In this document: in pieces, positions 52,581 through 60,691 of the stretch
Layout: each line of letters begins with the position of its first letter
Numbering within the stretch: the first letter of the stretch is position 1
Source of the DNA: Hyphomicrobiales bacterium
GTDB lineage: Bacteria; Pseudomonadota; Alphaproteobacteria; Rhizobiales; Rhizobiaceae
Length of the DNA stretch: 64,000 nt
Direction: 5' to 3'
NCBI GenBank assembly: GCA_900489925.1
Contig: UEHQ01000029.1
Span: forward strand, 1 to 64,000
The notes under the pieces: model-generated
The model's database searches: none
What the model was told of the DNA's origin: nothing
What the model saw: only the letters and a program-made list of their open reading frames with translations
Translations under genes and position numbers: made by a program

Positions 52581-53359
52581 ACGAACCGATCCCCACCGTG
52601 ACCGAAGCGGACCTCCACGCCTATGTCGACGGCCAACTGCCGGAGGCAGCACGCGCACGTGTCGAAATCTGGCTGCGCGACAATCCCGACGAGGCTAGCA
52701 AGGTCGCCACGTGGCGGGTGCAGAACGCCGAAATCCGCACGCTGTTCGCAGGCTTCGAGACAAGCAAGGACAGCGATGTCGCCCTCGTCGCGCGCCGGCG
52801 TTTCGCTATCGTCTGGCCAAGGTACTCGGCGATCGCCGCCTGTGCGCTCCTCCTTTTCGGACTCGGCGCGCTGAGCGGCTACTATGGGCCGCAAATCTTC
52901 GACAAGCCGGAGCTTCAACTGACCGAGGTTCAGACGTTTCCACAGGAGGCCCAGAACGCGTTTCTGGTCTATGCCGGCGAAGTCAGACATCCGGTGGAAG
53001 TCTTTGCCAACGAAGAGGCGCATCTGGCGACCTGGCTCGGCAAGCGTCTGAACATTCCCGATCTCAAGGTGCCGAATCTGCAGACCGTCGGCTTCCATCT
53101 TGTCGGCGGTCGTCTGCTGCCGGTCGACGGCAGACCCGGCGCGATGTTCATGTACGAGGATCAGGCTGGCGAGCGGCTGACTGTTCTCGTCGGGCGTAAC
53201 CCTGCCAACCGCACGACGAGTTTCCGCTTTGCTTCAGCGGACAATGTCGAGACGTTCTACTGGATCGATGGCGAACTAGGCTATGCCGTGACCGGCGAGA
53301 TAGCCCGCGACACGTTGAGAAAAGTGGCCGAAGAATGCTACCGGCAGTTCCCTTCCTGA
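52577..53359 (+). CDS. Anti-sigma factor, membrane-anchored
   Basis: A 260-residue transmembrane regulator. The N-terminal cytoplasmic part (about residues 1-75) has TEADLHAYVDGQLPEAARAR, the family's sigma-binding helix. One TM helix lies at about 77-96 (YSAIAACALLLFGLGALSG). A periplasmic domain of about 160 residues follows. There is no HxxxCxxC zinc motif. It holds the ECF sigma at the membrane until a signal arrives. It overlaps the sigma gene by 4 bases. The signal is unknown; the co-encoded secreted protein is a candidate partner. Confidence 0.9.
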   Translation: MNEPIPTVTEADLHAYVDGQLPEAARARVEIWLRDNPDEASKVATWRVQNAEIRTLFAGFETSKDSDVALVARRRFAIVWPRYSAIAACALLLFGLGALSGYYGPQIFDKPELQLTEVQTFPQEAQNAFLVYAGEVRHPVEVFANEEAHLATWLGKRLNIPDLKVPNLQTVGFHLVGGRLLPVDGRPGAMFMYEDQAGERLTVLVGRNPANRTTSFRFASADNVETFYWIDGELGYAVTGEIARDTLRKVAEECYRQFPS

Positions 53360-53362
53360 CCC

Positions 53363-53734
53363 CTAGCGAAGCGGGTCGTTGGCAAGCTCTATCGGGCGAC
53401 CGTGCGGTGTCGCCTCCGCCGCGCGTTGCCAGCTACGCTGCAGGGCTAGAAGCGCGTCGGCATCGGCAATGCCGCGCTCGACCAGAACGGCAGACAAGGC
53501 CGCAACCCAGCAGTCGAAATAGTCACTGCCGTCCACCGCGCGCCCCGGCTTGTGCAGCTCCCGAGACAGGTTCTCCGCCCATTCGTTCCAGCTGAACAGG
53601 CCACGCTCGTGCAGATGCACGGTCATCGCAAAGGCTTCCGCCGCCCACGGCTCCGGAAAGACCGGCTCGCCGTCAGCCGAGATCGGCAGCTGTGGCGATT
53701 GCGCCAGCGGCGATGAGATTTCACACCGGCTCAA
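53363..53734 (-). CDS. Nitrile hydratase accessory (activator) protein
   Basis: A 123-residue protein of the nitrile hydratase accessory family, resembling the C-terminal or beta-like half. FPEPWAAEAFAMTVHLHERG, LFSWNEWAENLSREL and YFDCWVAALSAVLVERG are its characteristic blocks. Such proteins deliver cobalt to the alpha subunit or swap subunits during maturation. The start is TTG 53734 with GGGAGAG 6-8 bases upstream, overlapping nthB by 14 bases. The stop is 3 bases from the end of the anti-sigma gene. Last gene of the nthAB operon. Confidence 0.87.
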   Translation of the reverse strand: MSRCEISSPLAQSPQLPISADGEPVFPEPWAAEAFAMTVHLHERGLFSWNEWAENLSRELHKPGRAVDGSDYFDCWVAALSAVLVERGIADADALLALQRSWQRAAEATPHGRPIELANDPLR

Positions 53735-54380
53735 GGTAGCTCTCCCATGCATCAATCGAAACGCTGAGCGAGGGATCGGCGCCCTCGCCCCAGATCTCAC
53801 CACCATCGAAGACGACGGTATAGACCCATTGAGGGTTCTCGCCCTTGCCATGTGCATTGTCGTCGGGAAAGACGAACGAGCCCTGCACCGCCTCCACGAC
53901 CCCGGATTTGGCGCGCGCATAGCGGGGCAGTCGCGTGTGGCCGGTTGGATTGAAGTTCTTCGTCCGAACTCTGTCGCCGACTGCAAAGTGCGGCAGTGTC
54001 TCGACCGGCCGGTCGCAGGGACCGCCTTTCGCAAGCACGCCTGCGACCATATCGGCCTTGAGTACACGCTTGGGGCTTACGCCCTCGCTCTGCTTGTGGC
54101 CGGCTTCGATCTCGCCGTCCGCGACGAAGCCATGGCGCTTCAGCAGCACTTCGAGCGCCCGGATCCAGACCTCGTAGTAGCTGGCGGCAAGGTAATCCGC
54201 AGGCGGAATGTTTTCCCGCGCATGGCGGCTTTCGTCGATGTTCCACGCGCCGAACGCGCCGCAGGACAGCGTTACGCCAAGTGCCCGCTTTTCCCAATCC
54301 GCATGGAAATAAGGTTCATCCTTTTCGGGAGCAACAGGACCGAAACCCATCTGTCCGCCCAGATCGTGAGGACCGTTCAT
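53721..54380 (-). CDS. nthB: Nitrile hydratase beta subunit
   Basis: A 219-residue subunit. It begins MNGPHDLGGQMGFGPV, as in all beta subunits. FHADWEKRALGVTLSCGAFG and AWNIDESRHARENIPP follow, with a C-terminal SH3-like barrel (FAVGDRVRTKNFNPTGHTRL, PRYARAKSGVVE). Two conserved arginines contact the active-site sulfenate and sulfinate cysteines of alpha. Together with alpha it hydrates nitriles to amides in the cytoplasm. It overlaps nthA by 4 bases and the accessory gene by 14, so the three are coupled. Confidence 0.96.
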   Translation of the reverse strand: MNGPHDLGGQMGFGPVAPEKDEPYFHADWEKRALGVTLSCGAFGAWNIDESRHARENIPPADYLAASYYEVWIRALEVLLKRHGFVADGEIEAGHKQSEGVSPKRVLKADMVAGVLAKGGPCDRPVETLPHFAVGDRVRTKNFNPTGHTRLPRYARAKSGVVEAVQGSFVFPDDNAHGKGENPQWVYTVVFDGGEIWGEGADPSLSVSIDAWESYLEPV

Positions 54381-55030
54381 GCCGGGCCTCCGGGGGCTGC
54401 CGCGACACCGGTGCCGATCATCGCGTCGCGACTGACGAGATTTGTCAAACTCTCCTCGCTCCAGCCATCGGTGCCATCAGGCCGCTCGGGAATAACGAGA
54501 TATCGCAATTCGGCCGTCGAATCCCATACGCGGATCTTCTTGCTCTCCGGCAAGGCGACACCGAACTCGGCCAACACGCCGCGCGGATCGATCACAGCGC
54601 GCGACCGGTATGCCGGCGCCTTGTACCAGACCGGCGGCAATCCGAGCACGGACCACGGGTAGCAGGAGCAAAGCGTGCAGACGACGAGATTGTGGGTATC
54701 GTCCGTATTGAACACCGCGCGCATGTGCTCGCCCTGACGACCGGTATAGCCGAGGCTCGCAATCGCGGCCGTCGCGTCGCGCTTCAGCCACTCGGCGAAA
54801 TCCGGATCGCTCCAGGCCTTGGCGACGACACGTGCACCGTTGCGCGGCCCGACTTTGGTCTCGTAGGTCTCCACGATCGCATCGAGCGCCGCAGGATCGA
54901 TCAGGCCCTTCTCGGTCAGAACCGTCTCAAGCGCCCTCACCCGCGCCTGCATGTCGGAGTAATGATTGTCGTGGTGATGGTCGTGATCATGGTGATGATC
55001 GTGATCGTGGCGGTGGTCATCATCGTGCAC
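54377..55030 (-). CDS. nthA: Nitrile hydratase alpha subunit, cobalt type, with His/Asp-rich N-terminus
   Basis: A 217-residue catalytic subunit. The metal site is Val117-Cys118-Thr-Leu-Cys121-Ser-Cys123; Thr in the middle of VCTLCSC marks the cobalt class (iron enzymes have Ser). Cys121 and Cys123 are oxidised in the mature enzyme. Residues 2-26 are a tail with 12 His and 9 Asp among 25, followed by the ordinary start MQARVRALETVL. The start GTG 55030 has GGAGG 9 bases upstream; an open frame continues 19 codons further without a site. No amidase gene is adjacent. The tail may bind cobalt or other divalent metals (inferred). Confidence 0.95.
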   Translation of the reverse strand: MHDDDHRHDHDHHHDHDHHHDNHYSDMQARVRALETVLTEKGLIDPAALDAIVETYETKVGPRNGARVVAKAWSDPDFAEWLKRDATAAIASLGYTGRQGEHMRAVFNTDDTHNLVVCTLCSCYPWSVLGLPPVWYKAPAYRSRAVIDPRGVLAEFGVALPESKKIRVWDSTAELRYLVIPERPDGTDGWSEESLTNLVSRDAMIGTGVAAAPGGPA

Positions 55031-55143
55031 GAGAATAGTCCTCCGAAGTGGCGCCTCATTCTTAGGCCGACGCGGAGACACTGCCAAGACCTCCTATGCG
55101 CATGCAACTTTTCGGATAGTCTCGGTGCCAGCCATCGATCCCA

Positions 55144-55737
55144 CTATTTTAGCATCGGCCAGAGGCTTAGCGCCAAAAGTACCGCCATGGTTATATTGAA
55201 CCATTTCAGCCGCACCGGGTCTGACAGCCATTCGCGCAGCGCCGAGCCGAAACCCGCCCAGGTGGAAACGCTCGGCACGTTGACCAACGCGAAGGCAGCG
55301 CCAACCATGAGCACGCTCGCGAAGTAGATATTGGGAATGGTGTAGGTCGCCATGGCCGTGACGGCCATGACCCAAGCCTTCGGATTGACCCACTGGAACG
55401 CGGCAGCCGACACGAAGGACATCGGCTGTGCAGCGCTCTTTCCTTCGCTCAGCGAGCGCGATGTGGCGATCTTCCAGGCGACCCAGGCGAGATAGGCCCC
55501 GCCGGCGAATTTCAGCACCGTGTACAATACCGGCACCGTATGCAGGAGCGCGCCAAGCCCCAATCCAACGCCCAACAGCAGAGAGAAGAAACCGGCGCCG
55601 ATGCCCAGCATATGCGGAATGGTCCGGCGAAAGCCGAAATTCACGCCCGACGCAAACAGCATCATGTTGTTCGGCCCCGGCGTGATCGACGTCGTAAAGG
55701 CAAACAGAAAGAGGGCCAGAAAGGTATCCAGCGGCAT
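55144..55737 (-). CDS. LysE family amino-acid exporter (RhtB-like)
   Basis: A 197-residue protein with six TM helices. The family signature is FTTSITPGPNNMMLFASGVNFG (residues about 14-35), and a KFAGGAYLAWVAWKI helix holds the conserved Gly/Ala face. It exports small amino acids or related solutes. GGGAGG lies close before the ATG. It stands 113 bases upstream of nthA on the same strand and might be co-transcribed with it, but no functional link is apparent. It is divergent from the aldo/keto reductase gene. Confidence 0.93.
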   Translation of the reverse strand: MPLDTFLALFLFAFTTSITPGPNNMMLFASGVNFGFRRTIPHMLGIGAGFFSLLLGVGLGLGALLHTVPVLYTVLKFAGGAYLAWVAWKIATSRSLSEGKSAAQPMSFVSAAAFQWVNPKAWVMAVTAMATYTIPNIYFASVLMVGAAFALVNVPSVSTWAGFGSALREWLSDPVRLKWFNITMAVLLALSLWPMLK

Positions 55738-55894
55738 GGGGCCTCCCGAACCCGCAATTCATGCAGCGGGTCTTGTTGATTTAGGTCAGCCTATTTGACC
55801 TATATTCGAGATGCCACGTTTGCATTGTCACGGTGACAGGTTTGGTCGAAAGATAGCTGCGACTCCAAACTTGTTCGGAAAAACGGGCCACGCG

Positions 55895-56743
55895 ATGCAA
55901 GACGATCCTATCCCCACCACGCTGCTGCCAAACGGCAGGGAAGTTCCTGTCCTCGGTCAGGGAACCTGGAACATGGGCGAAAACCGCAGTGAGGCACGGC
56001 AGGAAATCGAAAGCCTGCGGGCCGGTCTCGATCTTGGCATGACGCTGATCGACACGGCGGAAATGTATGCCGAAGGCGGAGCGGAGAAGATCGTCGGCGA
56101 AGCGATCCGCGGCCGCCGCGACGACGTCTTCCTCGTCAGCAAGGTCTATCCCTGGAATGCCAGCCGCAAGGGCACGATCGAGGCCTGCGACAACAGCCTG
56201 TCGCGCATGGGAACAGACCGCATCGATCTCTATCTCCTGCACTGGCGCGGCGATCATCCGCTCGCCGAAACGGTCGAGGCCTTCGAGGAACTGAAGGTCG
56301 CGGGCAAGATCGGCGCCTGGGGCGTCTCCAACTTCGATACATCAGACATGGAAGAACTGCTTGCCGTCCCCTCAGGAGAAAACGTGGCCGCCAATCAGGT
56401 GCTCTACAATCTCGCGCGCCGTGGCATCGAGTTCGACCTTCTGCCCTGGTGCCAGCAGCGCAACATCCCCGTCATGGCTTATTCGCCTATCGAGCAGGGC
56501 CGCATCCTGCACAATCCCGAACTGATCCGCATCGCCAAGGCCAATCAGGCGACGCCAGCGCAAGTGGCGCTTGCCTTCCTACTGGAACGCGACGGCGTGA
56601 TCGTCATTCCGAAGACGGCGAATGCCGCCCGCGCCGCGGAGAACCGTGAGGCCGTCTCACTGGATATCACCGACGAGGATTGGGCAGCACTCGACGCCGC
56701 CTTCCCGCCGCCCGCACGAAAGAAGCCGCTGGAAATGCTGTGA
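55895..56743 (+). CDS. Aldo/keto reductase (YeaE-like)
   Basis: A 282-residue TIM-barrel reductase. VPVLGQGTWNMGENRSEARQ, DLGMTLIDTAEMYAEGGAEK (catalytic Asp/Tyr), VFLVSKVYPWNASR (catalytic Lys) and LYLLHWRGDHPLAETV (His) are all present, and VIVIPKTANAARAAENR binds NADP. YeaE-like enzymes reduce methylglyoxal and other aldehydes. The start ATG 55895 is the first with family-like sequence; the ribosome site is weak. It is convergent with the GST gene, 22 bases apart. Confidence 0.92.
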   Translation: MQDDPIPTTLLPNGREVPVLGQGTWNMGENRSEARQEIESLRAGLDLGMTLIDTAEMYAEGGAEKIVGEAIRGRRDDVFLVSKVYPWNASRKGTIEACDNSLSRMGTDRIDLYLLHWRGDHPLAETVEAFEELKVAGKIGAWGVSNFDTSDMEELLAVPSGENVAANQVLYNLARRGIEFDLLPWCQQRNIPVMAYSPIEQGRILHNPELIRIAKANQATPAQVALAFLLERDGVIVIPKTANAARAAENREAVSLDITDEDWAALDAAFPPPARKKPLEML

Positions 56744-56765
56744 TTCCCGGCGGCCTTCTGCCCGT

Positions 56766-57401
56766 TTAGATCACGGCCAGGCCCTCGGCTAGGAGCGCCT
56801 TCTGAACCGAAGGGCGAGATCGCACGCGCTCGTACCAGGCCTGCAGGTTGCGCAGGCCATCGAAATGGATGTCGGCCCTGATATAGCTGGTCAGCCATGA
56901 CGCTTGTCCCCAACCGGTGAGTGCGAAGAGGTAGGCGTCCGCAACGGTAAAGGTGTCGCCCGCCAGATAAGGGCGACCCGCCAGCTCCCTGTCCATGAAC
57001 GCATAGCGGTCTTCGAGCTTCGGCTTGGCAGTCTCGACATACTTGCCGGCAAGTCGCGCATAGAGCAGCGGAATGAACCCCTTGTGGATTTCCGAGGTCA
57101 GGAAGCTCAACCATTGCTGAAGCTTGTAGCGCGCGATCGTGCCGTTCGCGGGCGCCAATCCGAGCTCCGGCTTCAGATCGGCAAGATACTGAACGATCGC
57201 CGGCCCTTCCGTCAGGATCGTGCCGTCATCGAGTTCCAGCGCTGGCACATAGCCGAGTGGATTGATCTCCTGGAAATTCCCGTCGATCCCGAAGCTGTGC
57301 TTCTTGTTGTCGACCAGCACCAGTTCGATATCGATGCCGAGCTCGTTGAGCACGATATGCGGTGCAAGGGAGCAAGCGGCCGGGATGTAATAGAGCTTCA
57401 T
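56766..57401 (-). CDS. Glutathione S-transferase, beta class
   Basis: A 211-residue GST. The thioredoxin-like N-terminus begins MKLYYIPAACSLAPHIVLNE with Cys10, the residue that forms mixed disulfides in beta-class enzymes. GYVPALELDDG and LTEGPAIVQYLADL bind glutathione. The helical C-domain has YLAGDTFTVADAYLFAL, the usual N-cap motif. It conjugates or reduces electrophiles with glutathione. GGAAGAA precedes the ATG. It is divergent from an HxlR regulator 129 bases away, which likely controls it. Confidence 0.94.
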   Translation of the reverse strand: MKLYYIPAACSLAPHIVLNELGIDIELVLVDNKKHSFGIDGNFQEINPLGYVPALELDDGTILTEGPAIVQYLADLKPELGLAPANGTIARYKLQQWLSFLTSEIHKGFIPLLYARLAGKYVETAKPKLEDRYAFMDRELAGRPYLAGDTFTVADAYLFALTGWGQASWLTSYIRADIHFDGLRNLQAWYERVRSRPSVQKALLAEGLAVI

Positions 57402-57530
57402 GTTTCTTCCTTCTGGATGTCCACCAACGCGCAGCGCGTCGGATCGGCGGCAATCTAAAAGGTCGGGCTATTTTTTGAAGAAGGCACTATAATGTAGTGT
57501 AGGTACATATTTTATACCGAGGAGATCCGC

Positions 57531-57866
57531 ATGAAGGAAAGCGTCACCAATTGCACCGTCGAGGAAGCCATGCGGCTGCTCGGCGGCAGATGGCGGCTCC
57601 TGATCGTGTACTTTCTCCTCGACGGCCCCAAACGCTTCAACGCGCTGCGACGCAGCCTGCCGGGTATCTCGCAGCGCATGCTGACTCTCGATCTTCGTGC
57701 TTTGGAGGATGCCCGGCTGATCAGCCGTACCGTCTATCCGACCGTGCCGGTCACCGTCGAATATCAATTGACGGATGACGGAAACCGGATGGTCCCCGTG
57801 GTCAACGTGATGCAGGAGTTTGGGAAATGGCTGCAGGAGCGCGAACCGCCCGCACAGTCAGCCTGA
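57531..57866 (+). CDS. HxlR family transcriptional regulator
   Basis: A 111-residue winged-helix protein. The core is NCTVEEAMRLLGGRWRLLIV, FNALRRSLPGISQRMLTLDL and the wing VPVTVEYQLTDDGNRM. Cys8 is in the N-terminal position used for redox or electrophile sensing in this family. GGAG precedes the ATG. The upstream divergent region carries an imperfect palindrome (GGTACATATTTTATACC) and the repeat ACTA-taatg-TAGT near 57480-57520, which are candidate operators shared with the GST gene. Confidence 0.9.
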   Translation: MKESVTNCTVEEAMRLLGGRWRLLIVYFLLDGPKRFNALRRSLPGISQRMLTLDLRALEDARLISRTVYPTVPVTVEYQLTDDGNRMVPVVNVMQEFGKWLQEREPPAQSA

Positions 57867-57955
57867 AATGGGCTCGCGATAACAGCCGCCAAGACATAAT
57901 GAAAAAATCCGGCAAGCCGAATGCGACTTGCCGGAATGGTCATTGGCAGAGCTGC

Positions 57956-58528
57956 TTACATGCCCTGTTGGCCGCGGTTCATCGCGGCAATACCGGTGCG
58001 GCAGACCTCGATCAGGCCGAGCGGCTTCATGATAGAGACGAACTGGTCGATCTTCGAAGACTTGCCGGTGATCTCGAGAATAAAGTGATCGACCGTCGCG
58101 TCGACGACCTTGGCATGGAAGGCGTCGGCGAGCCGCAGCGTTTCGGCGCGGGTCTCCCCCGTACCGACGATCTTGACGAGTGCCACTTCCCGCTCGATGG
58201 GGCGCTCCTGGCCCAGTTCACGGGCGCGAACGGTCAGATCGACCACCCGATGAACAGGAACGATACGCTCGAGCTGCGCCTTGATCTGCTCGAGAACGTG
58301 GGGCGTGCCGCGCGTCACGATGGTGATGCGCGACAGATGCGCCTGATGTTCGGTCTCGGAGACGGTCAGGCTCTCGATGTTGTAGCCGCGACCCGAGAAC
58401 AGGCCGATGACACGGGCAAGCACGCCCGGCTCGTTATCGACGAGGACCGAAAGAGTGTGGCTTTCGACTGCCGCCGTCTCCGGCGAAATGAAATAGGCAG
58501 AGCCCGTCGGCTGTAGGTGTGCATTCAT
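57956..58528 (-). CDS. ilvH: Acetolactate synthase small (regulatory) subunit
   Basis: A 190-residue regulatory subunit. The N-terminal ACT domain begins THTLSVLVDNEPGVLARVIG and includes FSGRGYNIESLTVSETE. The C-terminal ALS_ss_C domain holds FHAKVVDATVDHFILEITGK. It activates the catalytic subunit and confers valine feedback. GAGGAA lies before the start, 24 bases after the ilvI stop, so the two genes form one operon. Confidence 0.97.
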   Translation of the reverse strand: MNAHLQPTGSAYFISPETAAVESHTLSVLVDNEPGVLARVIGLFSGRGYNIESLTVSETEHQAHLSRITIVTRGTPHVLEQIKAQLERIVPVHRVVDLTVRARELGQERPIEREVALVKIVGTGETRAETLRLADAFHAKVVDATVDHFILEITGKSSKIDQFVSIMKPLGLIEVCRTGIAAMNRGQQGM

Positions 58529-58552
58529 GGTCTTGGGTTCCTCTACCTTATA

Positions 58553-60346
58553 TCAAACGAGCGCGCGGCCCTTGGCGTCGATCGCATTGGCGACCGCCTC
58601 GTCGGTGGCTTCGTCGGGCAGCAGCATCTCGTTGTGTGCCTTGCCCGATGGGATCATCGGGAAGCAGTTGGCGAGATTGGCGACGCGGCAATCGAAGATG
58701 ACCGGCTTCTTGACGTCGATCATCTCCTGGATGGTCGCGTCGAGATCGCCGGGCTTTTCGCAGCGCAGGCCGACGGCGCCATAGGCTTCCGCCAGCTTGA
58801 CGAAGTCGGGCATCGCTTCCGTGTAGGAGTTCGACAGGCGGTTGCCGTGCAGCAGCTGCTGCCACTGGCGAACCATGCCCATGTACTGGTTGTTCATGAT
58901 GAAGATCTTGATCGGCGCTTCATACTGGATCGCCGCCGACATTTCCTGGATGCACATCTGGATCGAGGCATCGCCGGCGATGTCGATGACGAGGCTCTCT
59001 GGATGCGCGATCTGGACGCCGAGAGCTGCCGGCAGGCCGTAGCCCATCGTGCCGAGACCACCCGAGGTCATCCAGCGGTTCGGCTTCTCGAAACCGTAGA
59101 ACTGCGCCGCCCACATCTGGTGCTGGCCGACTTCGGTCGTGATATAGGTGTCGCGATCCTTGGTCAGCGCATAGAGGCGCTCCAGAGCGTATTGCGGCAT
59201 GATGACGTCGTTGCTGTGCGTGTAGGCAAACGAATTGCGCGCCCGCCAGCGAGTGATGTCGGCCCACCACTCGGCGGTCTGGCTCTTCTCCGGCTTCTTC
59301 GGCAGGGCGCGCCACAGGCGGACCATGTCTTCCAGAACATTGCCGACATCGCCACGGATCGGAACATCGACGCGAACGTTCTTGTTGATCGAAGACGGAT
59401 CGATGTCGATGTGGATCTTCTTCGAGTTCGGCGAGAATGCGTTGAGACGGCCGGTAATGCGGTCGTCGAAGCGCGCGCCGATGCAGACCATGACGTCGCA
59501 ATCATGCATCGCCATGTTCGCCTCGTAGGAACCATGCATGCCGAGCATCTTCAGCCAGTTCTTGCCGGATGCCGGATAGGCGCCGAGACCCATCAGCGTC
59601 GAGGTGATCGGGAAATCGGTGAGCTCGACCAGCTCGCGCAGCAGCTTTGAAGCCTCGGGACCGGAGTTAACGACACCGCCGCCGGAATAGATGATCGGAC
59701 GACGCGCCTTCGACATCATCTCGATCGCGGCATGGATCTGGTTGAGATCGCCCTGAACCTTCGGCTGGTAACTCTTCTGGATCGCATGGGCTGCCGGCGG
59801 CGTGTAGGTGCCGGTAGCGAACTGAACGTCCTTCGGAATATCGACCAGAACGGGCCCCGGACGGCCGGACTGCGCGATGCGGAAGGCCTCATGAATGATC
59901 GCCGCCAGATCGTTGACGTCCTTGACCAGCCAGTTGTGCTTGGTGCAGGGGCGCGTGATACCAACCGTATCGGCTTCCTGGAAGGCGTCGGAGCCGATCA
60001 GCGAGGTCGGAACCTGGCCGCTCAGGCAGACGAGCGGAACGGAATCCATCAGCGCATCCTGCAGCGGCGTGACGGCATTGGTCGCACCGGGACCGGAGGT
60101 GACCAGCATGACGCCAACCTTGCCGGTGGAGCGCGCATAACCTTCGGCCGCGTGGCCGGCACCCTGCTCGTGGCGAACGAGGATGTGCTTGATGTCGTCC
60201 TGCTGGAAGATCTCGTCATAGATCGGAAGCACGGCACCACCCGGATAGCCGAACAGGTGTTCGACGCCATTGTCCTTGAGCGCGCGGATAACGATTTCCG
60301 CGCCTGTCATCCGATTTTCGTCCGTCTGCTTGTCCGTGCCCGTCAT
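58553..60346 (-). CDS. ilvI: Acetolactate synthase large (catalytic) subunit
   Basis: A 597-residue ThDP enzyme. The cofactor-activating Glu lies in VRHEQGAGHAAEGYARSTGK. The central FAD-binding domain has FPITSTLMGLGAYPA. The C-terminal ThDP/Mg motif is AGDASIQMCIQEMSAA, then IMNNQYMGMVRQWQQLLHGN. It condenses two pyruvates, or pyruvate with 2-oxobutyrate, in the first step of branched-chain synthesis. The symbol ilvB would be equally acceptable. Expression seems to be controlled by a leader peptide and terminator in the 180 bases upstream. Confidence 0.98.
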   Translation of the reverse strand: MTGTDKQTDENRMTGAEIVIRALKDNGVEHLFGYPGGAVLPIYDEIFQQDDIKHILVRHEQGAGHAAEGYARSTGKVGVMLVTSGPGATNAVTPLQDALMDSVPLVCLSGQVPTSLIGSDAFQEADTVGITRPCTKHNWLVKDVNDLAAIIHEAFRIAQSGRPGPVLVDIPKDVQFATGTYTPPAAHAIQKSYQPKVQGDLNQIHAAIEMMSKARRPIIYSGGGVVNSGPEASKLLRELVELTDFPITSTLMGLGAYPASGKNWLKMLGMHGSYEANMAMHDCDVMVCIGARFDDRITGRLNAFSPNSKKIHIDIDPSSINKNVRVDVPIRGDVGNVLEDMVRLWRALPKKPEKSQTAEWWADITRWRARNSFAYTHSNDVIMPQYALERLYALTKDRDTYITTEVGQHQMWAAQFYGFEKPNRWMTSGGLGTMGYGLPAALGVQIAHPESLVIDIAGDASIQMCIQEMSAAIQYEAPIKIFIMNNQYMGMVRQWQQLLHGNRLSNSYTEAMPDFVKLAEAYGAVGLRCEKPGDLDATIQEMIDVKKPVIFDCRVANLANCFPMIPSGKAHNEMLLPDEATDEAVANAIDAKGRALV

Positions 60347-60411
60347 GTTTCTTTTCCGTTTTGACTGCTGGGATTTGAATTCTGTAGCGAGGAGACCCGA
60401 ATTTTGGGCAT

Positions 60412-60436
60412 AAAAAAAGGCCCCTGTGGGAGCCTT
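60412..60436 (-). terminator. Attenuator terminator of the ilvIH leader
   Basis: On the minus strand AAGGCTCC-caca-GGGGCCTT (8 pairs including one G-U) is followed directly by a run of seven T. It lies 66 bases upstream of ilvI and 33 bases after the leader-peptide stop, the typical place of an attenuator terminator. Confidence 0.87.
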
Positions 60437-60442
60437 CGTCTA

Positions 60443-60490
60443 GCGCATGGGTGGCTATCGCCGGATGGTTACACCATCCTGCCCATGCGC
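60443..60490 (-). promoter_or_regulatory. Leader RNA stem for ilvIH attenuation
   Basis: GCGCATGGG (leader side, 60482-60490) pairs perfectly with CCCATGCGC (60443-60451). Inside is a second hairpin GGATGG-tgtaa-CCATCC (60463-60479). The outer stem overlaps the 3' half of the leader peptide coding region, so a ribosome's position there would decide whether it forms. The competing antiterminator arm is not fully resolved by eye. Confidence 0.7.
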
Positions 60491-60525
60491 CTTCCCACCA
60501 CGATAAGAGCTACTGCGATTTTCAT
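60469..60525 (-). CDS. Leader peptide of the ilvIH operon
   Basis: An 18-residue peptide, MKIAVALIVVGRRMGRMV, with seven of 18 codons for Ile, Val or Leu, six of them within the first ten. It ends inside the leader RNA stem and is followed by a terminator before ilvI. This is the layout of an amino-acid attenuator: stalling at Ile/Val/Leu codons when the charged tRNAs are scarce would prevent the terminator. No ribosome site precedes the ATG. The predicted transcription start falls within 0-3 bases of it, so translation may be leaderless. Confidence 0.83.
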   Translation of the reverse strand: MKIAVALIVVGRRMGRMV

Positions 60526-60533
60526 GGGCCGAA

Positions 60534-60562
60534 GTGATAGACAGAAAATTTCGCATCGTCAA
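60534..60562 (-). promoter_or_regulatory. Predicted ilvIH promoter
   Basis: On the minus strand TTGACG (60557-60562) and TATCAC (60534-60539) are separated by exactly 17 bases. They match the sigma-70 consensus at five and four of six positions. The expected start of transcription is around 60525-60528, at the leader-peptide ATG. Confidence 0.68.
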
Positions 60563-60691
60563 CGCTTGCCGCAATAAAAAATCGACCACTTTTCGCCACC
60601 GTTGACACGAGTAGGCGGCGCTCCAAGGGCCGCAAAAGAGTTTGTTAAATGTTCCCCCTTATCCTCCTTTGCTACCGCAGGGAGTAGCCCT

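Noticed and set aside
54957..55025. GTGATG/ATCATG-rich stretch that looks like a microsatellite
   Set aside because: It is the in-frame coding region of the His/Asp tail of nitrile hydratase alpha, so the repetition follows from the His and Asp codons.
58517..59650. Plus-strand ORF of 377 codons
   Set aside because: Antisense to ilvI with no protein-like features.
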